Below are positions 39,786 through 48,528 of a stretch of 64,000 bases of DNA, piece by piece. Under the pieces are notes generated by a model that saw only the letters and a program-made list of their open reading frames with translations, searched no databases and had not been told where the DNA came from. Made by a program: the position numbers and the translations under genes. Within the stretch, counting starts at the first letter, position 1, and each line of letters starts with the position of its first letter. Source of the DNA: JAJEAD01 sp965221555 (GTDB lineage Bacteria > Pseudomonadota > Gammaproteobacteria > HK1); NCBI GenBank assembly GCA_965221555.1, contig OZ244895.1, forward strand, positions 992,001 through 1,056,000, read 5' to 3'.

Positions 39786-39944
39786 ACCGCAGATTTCACC
39801 AATCTTCTACTGTGCACGCCAATACGAGGGTCATTGCGGGCCGTACTCTTTCAGGCCGCAACGACTTGCGCGTCTTTCGGTCCGTGCGCCCCGTTATCAC
39901 GGCTTCTTGGCGCCCTCCTGACGAGAATCGGTGAAACCTGGGGG
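39786..39944 (+). mobile_element. Dispersed TIR repeat, copy 3 (full, 159 bp)
   Basis: The left end ACCGCAGATTTCACCAATC and the right-end reverse complement CCCCCAGGTTTCACCGATTC are imperfect inverted repeats. The core CGTCTTTCGGTCCGTGC is shared with copy 2. The right end abuts the TAG stop of the LLM oxidoreductase gene. Confidence 0.8.
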
Positions 39945-40973
39945 CTAAGGGCGCCGGTCCGCCGCCGGGGCGCCGAATCGCTTGCGTAGCCTCGGCAGCA
40001 CTTCGCGGGCGTAGAGGCGCAGGAATCGCTCCTGGTCGGGTCCCGGGGCGTGAAACACGAGGTGGGTGAAGCCGAGCTCGACGTAGGGGGCGATCTTCTC
40101 GATGTGTTCGTCGGGATCGGTCGATACGATCCAGCGGCTCGCGGCCCGCTCCACCGGCAGGGCGTCGGCGCGGCGCTCCAGCTCCACCGGATCCTCGATT
40201 CCCACCTTCTCCTCGGGGGAGAGGGCGAGCGCGCCCCAGTGGCGGGTGTCGTTCATCGCCCGGTCGCGGTCGTGGTCGAAGGAGACCTTCATCTCGATCA
40301 TGCGCTCGATGCTGCCGGCGGTGCGGCCCGCCTTCTCCATGCCCTGTTCGACGTTGGGAAGCAGCGTCTCGCGGTAGAGCTCGGGGGCCTTGCCGCTGGT
40401 GCAGATGAAGCCGTCCGCGACCCGGCCCGCAAGGCGCGCCGCGGTGGGCCCGGACGCGGCGATGTAAATCGGAACCGGATGCTCCGGGCGGTCGTAGATG
40501 GTCGCGCTCTCGGTGCGGTAGTACTCGCCCTCGTAGGTGACGCGCTCCTCCCTCCACAGGCGTTGCATCAGCTCGATCGATTCCCGAAGACGACCGAAGC
40601 GTTCCTTGAACTTCGGCCACTTTATCCCGATCGCGGGCACTTCGTTCAGGGACTCGCCGGTGCCGACCCCGAGCGCGACCCGTCCCGGGTTGAGGGCGCC
40701 GATGGTGCCGAGCGCCTGGGCGACGACGGAGGGGTGGTAGCGAAAGGTCGGAGTCACCACGCTCGCGCCGACGAGGATCCGCGAAGTGCGCTCTCCCAGC
40801 GCCGCCATCCACGCGAAGGAGTAGGGTGCGTGGCCGCCGTTGTGGCGCCAGGGCTGAAAGTGATCGCTCACCCACACCGAGTCGAAGCCGACCTCTTCGG
40901 CGATGACCGAGAACTCGAGCAGCTCTCTCGCCCCGAATTGCTCCGCGGACGCCTTGTACCCGAGCTTCAGCAT
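39945..40973 (-). CDS. LLM-class oxidoreductase, F420-dependent glucose-6-phosphate dehydrogenase-like
   Basis: The 342-aa TIM-barrel protein has GFDSVWVSDHFQPW, HAPYSFAWMAAL and VGTGESLNE, which place it in the F420-dependent G6P-dehydrogenase-like group (TIGR03557 type) of luciferase-like monooxygenase proteins. It would transfer hydride to coenzyme F420 (or FMN). Substrate unknown. F420 use in a proteobacterium needs F420 biosynthesis genes, none of which are in this window. The gene is divergent from the glycosyltransferase pair. Confidence 0.85.
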   Translation of the reverse strand: MLKLGYKASAEQFGARELLEFSVIAEEVGFDSVWVSDHFQPWRHNGGHAPYSFAWMAALGERTSRILVGASVVTPTFRYHPSVVAQALGTIGALNPGRVALGVGTGESLNEVPAIGIKWPKFKERFGRLRESIELMQRLWREERVTYEGEYYRTESATIYDRPEHPVPIYIAASGPTAARLAGRVADGFICTSGKAPELYRETLLPNVEQGMEKAGRTAGSIERMIEMKVSFDHDRDRAMNDTRHWGALALSPEEKVGIEDPVELERRADALPVERAASRWIVSTDPDEHIEKIAPYVELGFTHLVFHAPGPDQERFLRLYAREVLPRLRKRFGAPAADRRP

Positions 40974-41120
40974 GGACTTCTTCTCCGCCTTGTCGCCCCT
41001 TGAAGTGCCCGCCCGCCCACCGGGCGCGGATGGGAAGGCGCAGGCGCGGACTCGCGGTTTCTAACCGATGGTGCCAAAGTTGTCGAGCGTTTCGCCCGCC
41101 TCCCCGGTCCTCCGTCGCAC

Positions 41121-42275
41121 ATGACCGCCCCGCCCCTCGTGCTCGCAACCCATGAGTTCTTTCCCGTACATGGAGGCATCGGGGTGTACGTGCGCGAGCT
41201 CGCGGGGGCCGCGGTGCGCGCGGGCCACGATGTTCGGGTGCTCGCTCCCCTGCATCCGCGATGGGCGGAAGTGGAAATGCCGATGCGTCTCGATGGGCTG
41301 CCGGATGCCCGCTGGGCGGGAGCGATCGGTCCGCTGGCGGTGACGCTGTGGTACTTCCTGAGGGAGCGCCGGAGTCTTGGACGCTGTACGCTGCACATCT
41401 GCCAGCAGGGGCCGCTGCGCGTGATGATGGTGTTGCGCCTCCTGGGACTGGTCAAGCCGGCCCGCCTGATCGTCACCCTGCACGGTTCCGAGCTCATGCA
41501 GCTCTCCGCGCGGGCGTTCGGGAGGCGATGGCTCGGCGCGCTCCTCGCTCGGGCGGACCGCATCATGGTGCTCTCCGAGTGGATGCGAGAGGAGCTCGGC
41601 GTTCGCTTCCCGCACTTGCGCGCGAAGACGGTGGTGGCGCCGGGCGCGCCCCGCACCGCGCTCGTGGCCCCGATCGCTCCGCCCTCCCGGTCGCGCGAGC
41701 GCCTGGTGATCCTCTGCGTGGGACGTATCCACCCCCGCAAGGGGCAGGCCGCCCTCCTTCGCGCCCTCGCCCGGCTCGACGAAGAGACCGCGGGAGGGTT
41801 TCGGGTGGTCATCGTGGGACCGGTGGTCGACCGGGCCTATGCGCGAGAGCTTCGCCACCTGGCCCGGGACAGCGCCGCGGAGGTTCGATTCAGCGGTGGG
41901 GTGGAAGACGGGCGCCTTGCCCGGTACTACGGGGAAGCGGACATCTTCGCGCTTACCAGCGAGGCGGCAGGGCAAAGTGTCGAGGGCTTCGGACTCGTGT
42001 ACCTGGAGGCGTCGGCAAGAGGCCTGCCGATCCTCGCGCACCGCACCGGCGGAGTGGAGAGCGCGGTGCGCGACGGGGTTACCGGTCTGCTCGTGGAGCC
42101 GGGCGACGAGGCGGGGCTCGCGGACGCGATTCGCCGGCTTTCGGATGACGCCGGTCTTCGCCGCCGGCTCGGCGAGAACGGAAGACGCTTCGCCTCCGGC
42201 TTCTCGTGGGACGCCTGCGCCCGGGCGACCTACGAGGGAATGGCCGGATCGCCGGGGAGGCCGGGCCGAGCGTGA
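41121..42275 (+). CDS. GT4-family glycosyltransferase
   Basis: The 384-aa protein is a GT-B glycosyltransferase with the N-terminal glycine-rich motif FPVHGGIGVYVRELA and the C-terminal nucleotide-sugar motif SVEGFGLVYLEASARGLP (E-x7-E). It should be a cytoplasmic enzyme of glycan or glycolipid assembly. It overlaps the next glycosyltransferase by 4 nt. Confidence 0.88.
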   Translation: MTAPPLVLATHEFFPVHGGIGVYVRELAGAAVRAGHDVRVLAPLHPRWAEVEMPMRLDGLPDARWAGAIGPLAVTLWYFLRERRSLGRCTLHICQQGPLRVMMVLRLLGLVKPARLIVTLHGSELMQLSARAFGRRWLGALLARADRIMVLSEWMREELGVRFPHLRAKTVVAPGAPRTALVAPIAPPSRSRERLVILCVGRIHPRKGQAALLRALARLDEETAGGFRVVIVGPVVDRAYARELRHLARDSAAEVRFSGGVEDGRLARYYGEADIFALTSEAAGQSVEGFGLVYLEASARGLPILAHRTGGVESAVRDGVTGLLVEPGDEAGLADAIRRLSDDAGLRRRLGENGRRFASGFSWDACARATYEGMAGSPGRPGRA

Positions 42276-43474
42276 AGGTCGCGTACTTCGTCGAGTGGTT
42301 TCCGAAGCTGTCGGAGACCTTTATCCAGCGCGAGATCGAGGGGCTGCTCGGCCACGGTATCGAGGTCGAGGTGTTCCCCTATGCGCTCATGCCCCGCCGG
42401 CACTCCCGCTTCGAGTTTCCGGTTCGCTATGGCGGCGGCGCCGGGATTCCGGGTCTGCCGGGAGACCTGTTTCGCGAGCTCCGCCTCCACCGGGGGCTGT
42501 CGCGCGAGGCGCTGCGACTGCTTGGACCGCGGGTCTCGATGCATCCGGAGAGCTGGTACATGACGCTGATGGGGGTGCTCACCGCGTTTCGCCATGCTGC
42601 GCGGGTGCGCACGGGTGGCTACCGGCTCCTGCACGCCGCCTGGGCGCACGGTCCTTCGACCGCCGCCGCCGTCCTCAGCCGCCTCACCGGCGTTCCTTTC
42701 AGCATGGCCGGCCACGCCCGCGACATCTACCGCCACGGCGGTGACGCCTTTCTCGAAGAGAAGTTGCGCGCCGCTCGTTTCGTGCACACCACTACCCGTG
42801 CGAACGTCGCCTACCTCCGCGCCCGCGGCGCGCGCGAAGAGCGCATCGTGCTCGCGCGCCGCGGGCTTCCCCGGCTCCCCGATGCGGTGGAGCGCCGGCC
42901 GCACACCGGCCGGTTGCGTCTGCTCTCGGTCGGGCGCCTCGTTCCCAAGAAGGGGCATCACCTGCAGATCGAGGCCTGCCGGACGCTCGCGCGTCGCGGT
43001 GTCGATTTCCGGCTGCGCATCGTGGGCGGCGGTCGCTTGCGAAGACGCCTTGCCGCGCAACGTGACCGATCGGGGCTCGGAGGGGCCGTCGAGCTCTGCG
43101 GTCCCCTCCCACAGGAGACCGTCCAGGAGATGTATCGCTGGGCGGACATCGTCATTCACAGCGGAGTCGTCGACCGCAGCGGCGACCGCGACGGCCTGCC
43201 CAACGTGGTGCCCGAGGCGATGAGCCACGCGCTCGCGGTGATCGTGCCCGGCAGCCCCGGAGTGAGCGAGGCGGTGGAGCACGAAGTCAGCGGTCTGCAC
43301 TTCGCGCCGGGCGATGCAAGTACGCTCGCCGATGCGGTAGAACGTCTCTCGGCCGACGACACGCTTCGCTTGAGCCTCGGAAGGCGAGCCCGGGCCTGGG
43401 TCGAAGAGCACTTCGTACTCTCCCGCAACACCGGGCTGCTTGCGAGCGCGATGCGCAGGGCGGCGGCGCCTTGA
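42272..43474 (+). CDS. GT4-family glycosyltransferase (second of pair)
   Basis: The 400-aa protein begins with GTG (VKVAYFVEWFPKLSETFI) overlapping the preceding stop as GTGA. It has SVGRLVPKKGHH and the donor-binding region DGLPNVVPEAMSHALAV, placing it in the GT4 colanic-acid/WcaL-like group. Coupling to the first gene suggests successive sugar additions. It converges on the DUF2007 gene 18 nt away. Confidence 0.87.
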   Translation: MKVAYFVEWFPKLSETFIQREIEGLLGHGIEVEVFPYALMPRRHSRFEFPVRYGGGAGIPGLPGDLFRELRLHRGLSREALRLLGPRVSMHPESWYMTLMGVLTAFRHAARVRTGGYRLLHAAWAHGPSTAAAVLSRLTGVPFSMAGHARDIYRHGGDAFLEEKLRAARFVHTTTRANVAYLRARGAREERIVLARRGLPRLPDAVERRPHTGRLRLLSVGRLVPKKGHHLQIEACRTLARRGVDFRLRIVGGGRLRRRLAAQRDRSGLGGAVELCGPLPQETVQEMYRWADIVIHSGVVDRSGDRDGLPNVVPEAMSHALAVIVPGSPGVSEAVEHEVSGLHFAPGDASTLADAVERLSADDTLRLSLGRRARAWVEEHFVLSRNTGLLASAMRRAAAP

Positions 43475-43492
43475 CCGGGCCGGCGCTCGGGC

Positions 43493-43813
43493 CTATCCGT
43501 CGTGGGGCCTCTCCGCGCCGCAGCTCCAGCAATCCGTGAACTGGCCCTCGATGACTTCCTCGCAGCGCCGACAGCGCCAGTCGCTCCGCGGAAGAGACTG
43601 GTCTTCGAGGTAGGCGTTCACCAGCTCCCGCGCCTTCTCGAACTGGAAGTCCTCTTGTACCCACAGCTCCGGCCAGACTTCGATCGGAGGCAGCTCGCCC
43701 GCGCCTCCGATGAGGTGCTCGTTGCGCACCAGACAACGCACGTGGTTATTTTCCAGCACTTGCCGCAGGTGCCCGACCAGCATGAAATCGTCCGAGCTGT
43801 AGACTTTGCGCAT
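43493..43813 (-). CDS. DUF2007 protein with C-terminal zinc ribbon
   Basis: The 106-aa protein starts MRKVYSSDDFMLVGHLRQVL, the DUF2007 pattern (putative signal-transducing), and has ELPPIEVWPELWV. The C-terminus adds a zinc-ribbon, with C-x2-C in WRCRRCEE and C-x2-C in CWSCG. ATG 43813 is preferred over GTG 43828 because the longer form reads into a repeat fragment. Role unknown. Confidence 0.75.
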   Translation of the reverse strand: MRKVYSSDDFMLVGHLRQVLENNHVRCLVRNEHLIGGAGELPPIEVWPELWVQEDFQFEKARELVNAYLEDQSLPRSDWRCRRCEEVIEGQFTDCWSCGAERPHDG

Positions 43814-43825
43814 CGGCTCAAGGCT

Positions 43826-43858
43826 CACTTTCTCACCGATCTTCCGCTGCGAACACCA
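43826..43858 (+). repeat. Dispersed TIR repeat, degenerate fragment
   Basis: The segment tttctcaccgatcttccgct followed by gcgaacacc resembles the left end of copy 4 (ATTTCACCGATTTTCTACTGCG..CGCC). It lies between the ybdK stop and the DUF2007 start. Confidence 0.4.
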
Positions 43859-43878
43859 GACCTGCCTGCGCTGGCGCG

Positions 43879-45009
43879 CTATAACCCGGCCATGGTCTCC
43901 TCGATCAGCATGTCCACGACCGCCACCATGGCCTCCCGGGGGCTCGCGCCGTCGGCGGTCGCCTCCCGGTAGACCCGCATCTGCCGGTGGGCGCTCGTGC
44001 CTTGGGCGAGGATGGTGCGGGCGTGCTCGACCTCCGCGACGCAGTCAAGCTCCTCGGCGGAAGCGCGCACCAGCGCAATCATCTCTTCCACCAGATCGGG
44101 ACAGGGCACGATCCGGCCTTTGCCGAAGTCGACCAGGCCCTCGTCGATGCCGTAGCGCTGGGCTCGCCAGCGGTTCTCGCGGACGAGAAGGGTCGAATAG
44201 CGCCGCCAGCGCTGGTTGTCGATGCGCAGGCGATAGAGCATGTGCAGCCAGCAGCGGTACAGGGAGGCCACGCAGATGCCGTCCTCGAGCCGGGTGGCGA
44301 TGTCGCAGATGCGCATCTCGAGGGTGGGGAAACGCATGCTGGGACGGATGTCCCACCACAGCTTGGTCCCGTCCTCGATGAGGCCGGCATTGACCATGAT
44401 GTCGAGATGGCGCCGGAACTCGCCGAAGCTGTCGAAGGGCTCCGGCAGGCCGGTGCGTGGCATCTCGTCCCATACCGCGATGCGGTAGGAGCGAAGACCG
44501 GTGGGGGCGCCTTGCCAGAACGGCGACGAGGTGGTCAGGACGAGCAAGTGGGGCAGGATGTAGACGGCCTGGTTCATGAGGTCGATGCGCGTCTCGTCGT
44601 CGTCGATGCCCACGTGGACGTGCATGCCGCAGATCATGAGCCGCCGCACGACCCGCTGGAGGTCCGCCTCGATGGTCTCGTAACGTTCCTTCGCGGTGCG
44701 CTTCTGCTCTCCCCAAACCGCGAAGGGATGGGTGGATGCCGCGATCAGGGCGAAGCCATGCTGCTCGGCTACCCTGGCTACGGTCCGGCGCAGATTCGCA
44801 AGGTCCCGGCGCGCTTCCGCCGCGGAATTGCAGACCCGGGTGCCGACCTCGATCTGGCACTGGAGGAACTCGGGCGTGACCTGATCTTCGAGCAATGCCT
44901 CGCAATCGGCCATCATCGAGGCGGGCGCCTCGCGGATCAGGTCGCGGGAAACCCGGTCCACGAGCAGGTACTCCTCTTCGATGCCGAGGGTGAAGCTCGG
45001 GTCGTTCAT
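43879..45009 (-). CDS. ybdK: Carboxylate-amine ligase YbdK (GCS2 family)
   Basis: The 376-aa protein has FTLGIEEEYLLVD, CQIEVGT, STHPFAVW and GMHVHVGI, all typical of the GCS2 family. YbdK has weak glutamate-cysteine ligase activity in E. coli; its true substrate is unclear. It lies 28 nt after the aapP gene on the same strand and could be read through from the transporter operon. Confidence 0.88.
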   Translation of the reverse strand: MNDPSFTLGIEEEYLLVDRVSRDLIREAPASMMADCEALLEDQVTPEFLQCQIEVGTRVCNSAAEARRDLANLRRTVARVAEQHGFALIAASTHPFAVWGEQKRTAKERYETIEADLQRVVRRLMICGMHVHVGIDDDETRIDLMNQAVYILPHLLVLTTSSPFWQGAPTGLRSYRIAVWDEMPRTGLPEPFDSFGEFRRHLDIMVNAGLIEDGTKLWWDIRPSMRFPTLEMRICDIATRLEDGICVASLYRCWLHMLYRLRIDNQRWRRYSTLLVRENRWRAQRYGIDEGLVDFGKGRIVPCPDLVEEMIALVRASAEELDCVAEVEHARTILAQGTSAHRQMRVYREATADGASPREAMVAVVDMLIEETMAGL

Positions 45010-45037
45010 GCCGGGGGGCGCCGAAGCGGGCGATCGG

Positions 45038-45829
45038 TCAGTGCGACAGAATCTGGCTCAGGAAGAGCCGGGTGCGATCATGCTGCGGATTGTTGAAGAA
45101 CTCGTGCGGCTCGTTCTGCTCGATGATTTCGCCCGCGTCCATGAAGATGACCCGGTTCGCAACCGCGGTGGCGAATCCCATCTCGTGGGTCACCACGAGC
45201 ATGGTCATGCCGCTCTCCGCGAGCTCCACCATGACATCGAGCACCTCCTTGATCATCTCGGGGTCGAGCGCCGAGGTGGGTTCGTCGAAGAGCATGATGC
45301 GCGGATTCATGCACAGGCTGCGGGCGATCGCGACGCGCTGCTGCTGACCTCCCGAGAGCTGCCCCGGATACTTCTCGGCCTGTTCGGGAATCTGTACCCG
45401 CTCCAGATACTGCATGGCCGCGGCTTCCGCTTCCGCCTTCGGCGTCTTGCGCACCCATATCGGTGCGAGCGTGCAGTTCTCCAGCACCGTCAAGTGCGGG
45501 AACAGGTTGAAGTGCTGAAACACCATGCCCACTTCGGAACGAATGATCTCGATGTTCTTGAGGTCACTGGTGAGCTCGGTGCCATCGACCACGATCGAGC
45601 CCTGCTGGTGTTCCTCCAGGCGATTGATACAGCGGATCAGCGTCGACTTTCCCGAGCCGGAAGGGCCGCAGATCACGATGCGCTCTCCCCGCTTCACGTC
45701 GAGGTTGATGTCCTTGAGCACATGGAATTCCCCGAACCACTTGTGCATGCCACTAACGGCGATGATCGTTCCGTCCTCCGCCGGCGGCACGTGGTGTGCG
45801 CCGCGGTCACTGCGATTCTCCGCTGCCAT
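45038..45829 (-). CDS. aapP: General L-amino acid ABC importer ATPase
   Basis: The 263-aa polar amino-acid-type ATPase has Walker A GPSGSGKST, signature LSGGQQQR and Walker B IMLFDEPTSALDPEM. It belongs to the AapJQMP/BztABCD system, but dispersed repeat copy 4 separates it from aapM by 287 nt, so its expression may be partly uncoupled. Confidence 0.92.
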   Translation of the reverse strand: MAAENRSDRGAHHVPPAEDGTIIAVSGMHKWFGEFHVLKDINLDVKRGERIVICGPSGSGKSTLIRCINRLEEHQQGSIVVDGTELTSDLKNIEIIRSEVGMVFQHFNLFPHLTVLENCTLAPIWVRKTPKAEAEAAAMQYLERVQIPEQAEKYPGQLSGGQQQRVAIARSLCMNPRIMLFDEPTSALDPEMIKEVLDVMVELAESGMTMLVVTHEMGFATAVANRVIFMDAGEIIEQNEPHEFFNNPQHDRTRLFLSQILSH

Positions 45830-45884
45830 GCTCTGGCCCTCTGCCTGGTTGGTGGTGTGGTCTGGCGAACGTCGTCGATCCTAA

Positions 45885-46062
45885 CCCGGATATTTCACCG
45901 ATTTTCTACTGCGGCCGCCAATGTGCTCGCTGTCGCGAGCCTCCCTCCGTCGCGCCACTTTCGACGTGGTGTCGGCTACGCCTTGCGCGTCTTTCCGTCC
46001 GTGCTTCCTGCTATCACGGAATCTTGCACCCGAAGCGGCCGAAATTCGTTGAAACTTGCGGG
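45885..46062 (+). mobile_element. Dispersed TIR repeat, copy 4 (full, 178 bp), inside the aap operon
   Basis: Left end CCCGGATATTTCACCGATTT and right-end reverse complement CCCGCAAGTTTCAACGAATT match at most positions. The core CGTCTTTCCGTCCGTGCTTC and CCCGAAGCGGCCGAAA are nearly identical to copy 2. It sits between aapM and aapP. Confidence 0.85.
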
Positions 46063-46116
46063 CTATGGCGCCGCATGCCGGCGCGCGTGCTTCGGCGGCG
46101 GGCCCGATACCGGCCA

Positions 46117-47250
46117 CTACCTCTCGTAACCGGTGTCGAGCTTGCGTTCGAGATAGATCGAGTAGCGCGACATCCCGAAGCAGCAAATGAAGAAGAATAC
46201 CGCGATGAACAGGTACATCTCTCTGGCGAGCCCGGCCCACTCGGCGTCGGCAAGCGAAGAGCGCCCGATACCGAGCGGGTCGAGCATGCCGATGATCAGG
46301 ACCAGTGTGGTGTCCTTGAAGAGACCGATGAACGTGTTGACGATACCGGGAATGGATATCTTCAGGGCCTGGGGCAGGATGACCAGCCGCTGCGCCTTCC
46401 AGTAGGAGAGGCCGAGGGAGTCTGCCGCCTCCACCTGCCCCTTCGGGATTCCCTGGAGCCCGCCTCGCACCACCTCCGCGATGTAGGCGGCGGAGAAGAG
46501 GGTGACCATGATCAGCACCCGCATCAGCAGATCGAAAGTGGTGCCGGGTGGCAGGAAGTAGTTGAGCATGGTGGAGGCGACGAAGAGCAGCGCGATCAGC
46601 GGCACACCACGGATGAATTCGATGAAGAGCACGCACAGCATGCGCACTACCGGCATGTCGGAGGTGCGCCCGAGCGCGAGCGCGATGCCGATGGGGAGCG
46701 AGAACGAGATTCCGGTGACGCCGATGACCAGAGTGAGCATGAAGCCCCCGAACTGGTCCGTCTCCACCCGGGGCAGGCCGAAGCCGCCGACGAGAAGCCA
46801 GCCGGCGAGGAAGGGAAATGCCGCCACGTACCAGAGCCAGTGCCGGCGCCCCGGCAGCTTGTCGTAAAGGACCGGCAGGACGGCGAAAATCAGCAGCACG
46901 AAGGAGAGATGGACCCGCCAGCGCTCCTCGGCGGGGTAGAAGCCGTAGACGAACAGATTCAGGCGGCTCTTGATGAAGGCCCAGCATGCGGCCTCTTCCG
47001 GCACCTCCATCTTGTCCCAGCACTCGGCGCGGTGTTGCGCTGTCCAGATCGACTTGACGAAAGCCCACTCCACCGCGGGCGGAACGATCACGTAGAGCAG
47101 CCACAGCCCCAACAGGGTGAGCACGATGTTGAGGGGGGAGGAGAAGAGATTCTGGTGCATCCAGGCGACCACGCCCGTTGTCCTCACCGGAGGGGGAAGG
47201 TTCGGGTGGGTGCCGGGCGCGTAACGCTCTGGTGTGCCGGGGGCCGCCAC
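46117..47250 (-). CDS. aapM: General L-amino acid ABC permease AapM
   Basis: The 377-aa permease has the long N-terminal region and periplasmic insert typical of AapM/BztC and the EAA loop EAADSLGLSYWKAQRLVILP. The GTG start at 47250 is chosen because AAGGAG lies upstream across the aapQ stop; ATG 47160 is a weaker alternative. It is 4 nt after aapQ. Confidence 0.92.
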   Translation of the reverse strand: MAAPGTPERYAPGTHPNLPPPVRTTGVVAWMHQNLFSSPLNIVLTLLGLWLLYVIVPPAVEWAFVKSIWTAQHRAECWDKMEVPEEAACWAFIKSRLNLFVYGFYPAEERWRVHLSFVLLIFAVLPVLYDKLPGRRHWLWYVAAFPFLAGWLLVGGFGLPRVETDQFGGFMLTLVIGVTGISFSLPIGIALALGRTSDMPVVRMLCVLFIEFIRGVPLIALLFVASTMLNYFLPPGTTFDLLMRVLIMVTLFSAAYIAEVVRGGLQGIPKGQVEAADSLGLSYWKAQRLVILPQALKISIPGIVNTFIGLFKDTTLVLIIGMLDPLGIGRSSLADAEWAGLAREMYLFIAVFFFICCFGMSRYSIYLERKLDTGYER

Positions 47251-47254
47251 GAAG

Positions 47255-48445
47255 CTAGCGCTCCTTGTACCGGATGCTGCGGTTGTACCAGTTCATGATG
47301 GCCGAGATGATGAGCGAGAGGACGAGATAGACCCCGAGAACGATGATCATCGTCTCCATCTCCTTCCCGGTCTGCATGAGCGAGATGCCGCCGATGGTGG
47401 CGACCACATCCATGTAGCCGATGGCGATCGCGAGGGACGAGTTCTTGGTCAGGTTCAGGTACTGACTGACCAGGGGGGGCACGATGATGCGAAGCGCCTG
47501 GGGGAGGACCACGAGCTGCAGGGTGCGGTTCGGCCGCAGGCCCAGCGCATAAGATGCCTCGGTCTGGCCGTGACTGACCGCGAGGATCCCGGCGCGCACG
47601 ATCTCCGCGATGAAGCAGGCGGTGTAGTAGGTGAGTGCGAGCCACAGGGCGAGGAATTCGGGTCGCAGCGCCATGCCCCCCAGGAAGTTGAAGCCCTTCA
47701 ACGCCGGAGTGTCCCAGGAGAGCGGCATGCCCGTGAGCGCGAAGGCGAGCGCGGTCGCGCCGACGATGATCGCGGTGCAGATCCAGAACACCGGATAGAT
47801 TCGCCCGGTCTGTGCCTGCACGCGCCTTGCCCGGCGCCGAAACGCCACCGCGGCGATAATCGCGATCACGATGACGGCGGCGACGAGGCCCGCCCCCTCC
47901 TCGAACACCGGGGCGGGCACGAAGAAGCCCCGGTTGGATACGAACGCGGCGCCGCCGATATCGATCGCGGAGCGCGGCGGCGGCAGGGTGGTCACGACGA
48001 TGCCGTGTACAAGAAGTATGTGGAGGAGTATCGGTACGTTGCGGGTGAACTCCAGGAACACGTAGACCATCCGGTTGATGAGCCAGTTGCGCGAGAGGCG
48101 CATGATGCCCATCGTCACCCCGAGCGCGGTCGCCGCGATGATGCCGCACACCGCGACGAGCAGGGTGTTAAGTATCCCGACCGCCGCCGCGCGCAAGTGA
48201 GTGTCGCGGGAGCTGTACTCGATGAAGGGGGAGAAGGTGATGTCGTAGGCGGCGGGAGCGGTCAGGAAGTCGAAGCTGAAGTCCTTCCCGATCGCTTCCA
48301 GATTGATGGCGATGTTGCGCAGTACGAGCGCCGCCAACGTCAGCACGACCACCAGAGTGATGGTCTGCAGGATGAGCGATCGCGTTTCCTTGTTGCGCCA
48401 GAGTCGGGCGAGGAAAGCGCGGTCTTCGATGGGTACGGCGGCCAT
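47255..48445 (-). CDS. aapQ: General L-amino acid ABC permease AapQ
   Basis: The 396-aa permease has the AapQ/BztB pattern FLEFTRNVPILLHILL, an EAA loop with ASYALGLRPNRTLQLVVLP and about eight helices. It pairs with AapM. It follows aapJ by 83 nt. Confidence 0.92.
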   Translation of the reverse strand: MAAVPIEDRAFLARLWRNKETRSLILQTITLVVVLTLAALVLRNIAINLEAIGKDFSFDFLTAPAAYDITFSPFIEYSSRDTHLRAAAVGILNTLLVAVCGIIAATALGVTMGIMRLSRNWLINRMVYVFLEFTRNVPILLHILLVHGIVVTTLPPPRSAIDIGGAAFVSNRGFFVPAPVFEEGAGLVAAVIVIAIIAAVAFRRRARRVQAQTGRIYPVFWICTAIIVGATALAFALTGMPLSWDTPALKGFNFLGGMALRPEFLALWLALTYYTACFIAEIVRAGILAVSHGQTEASYALGLRPNRTLQLVVLPQALRIIVPPLVSQYLNLTKNSSLAIAIGYMDVVATIGGISLMQTGKEMETMIIVLGVYLVLSLIISAIMNWYNRSIRYKER

Positions 48446-48528
48446 CGACGTTACTCGAAGACGGCGCCGGCGCGCTTTCGCACGCCGGCGCCGAGTGCCT
48501 CAGGTGCAGGCTCGAGTCGGATGTCGGA

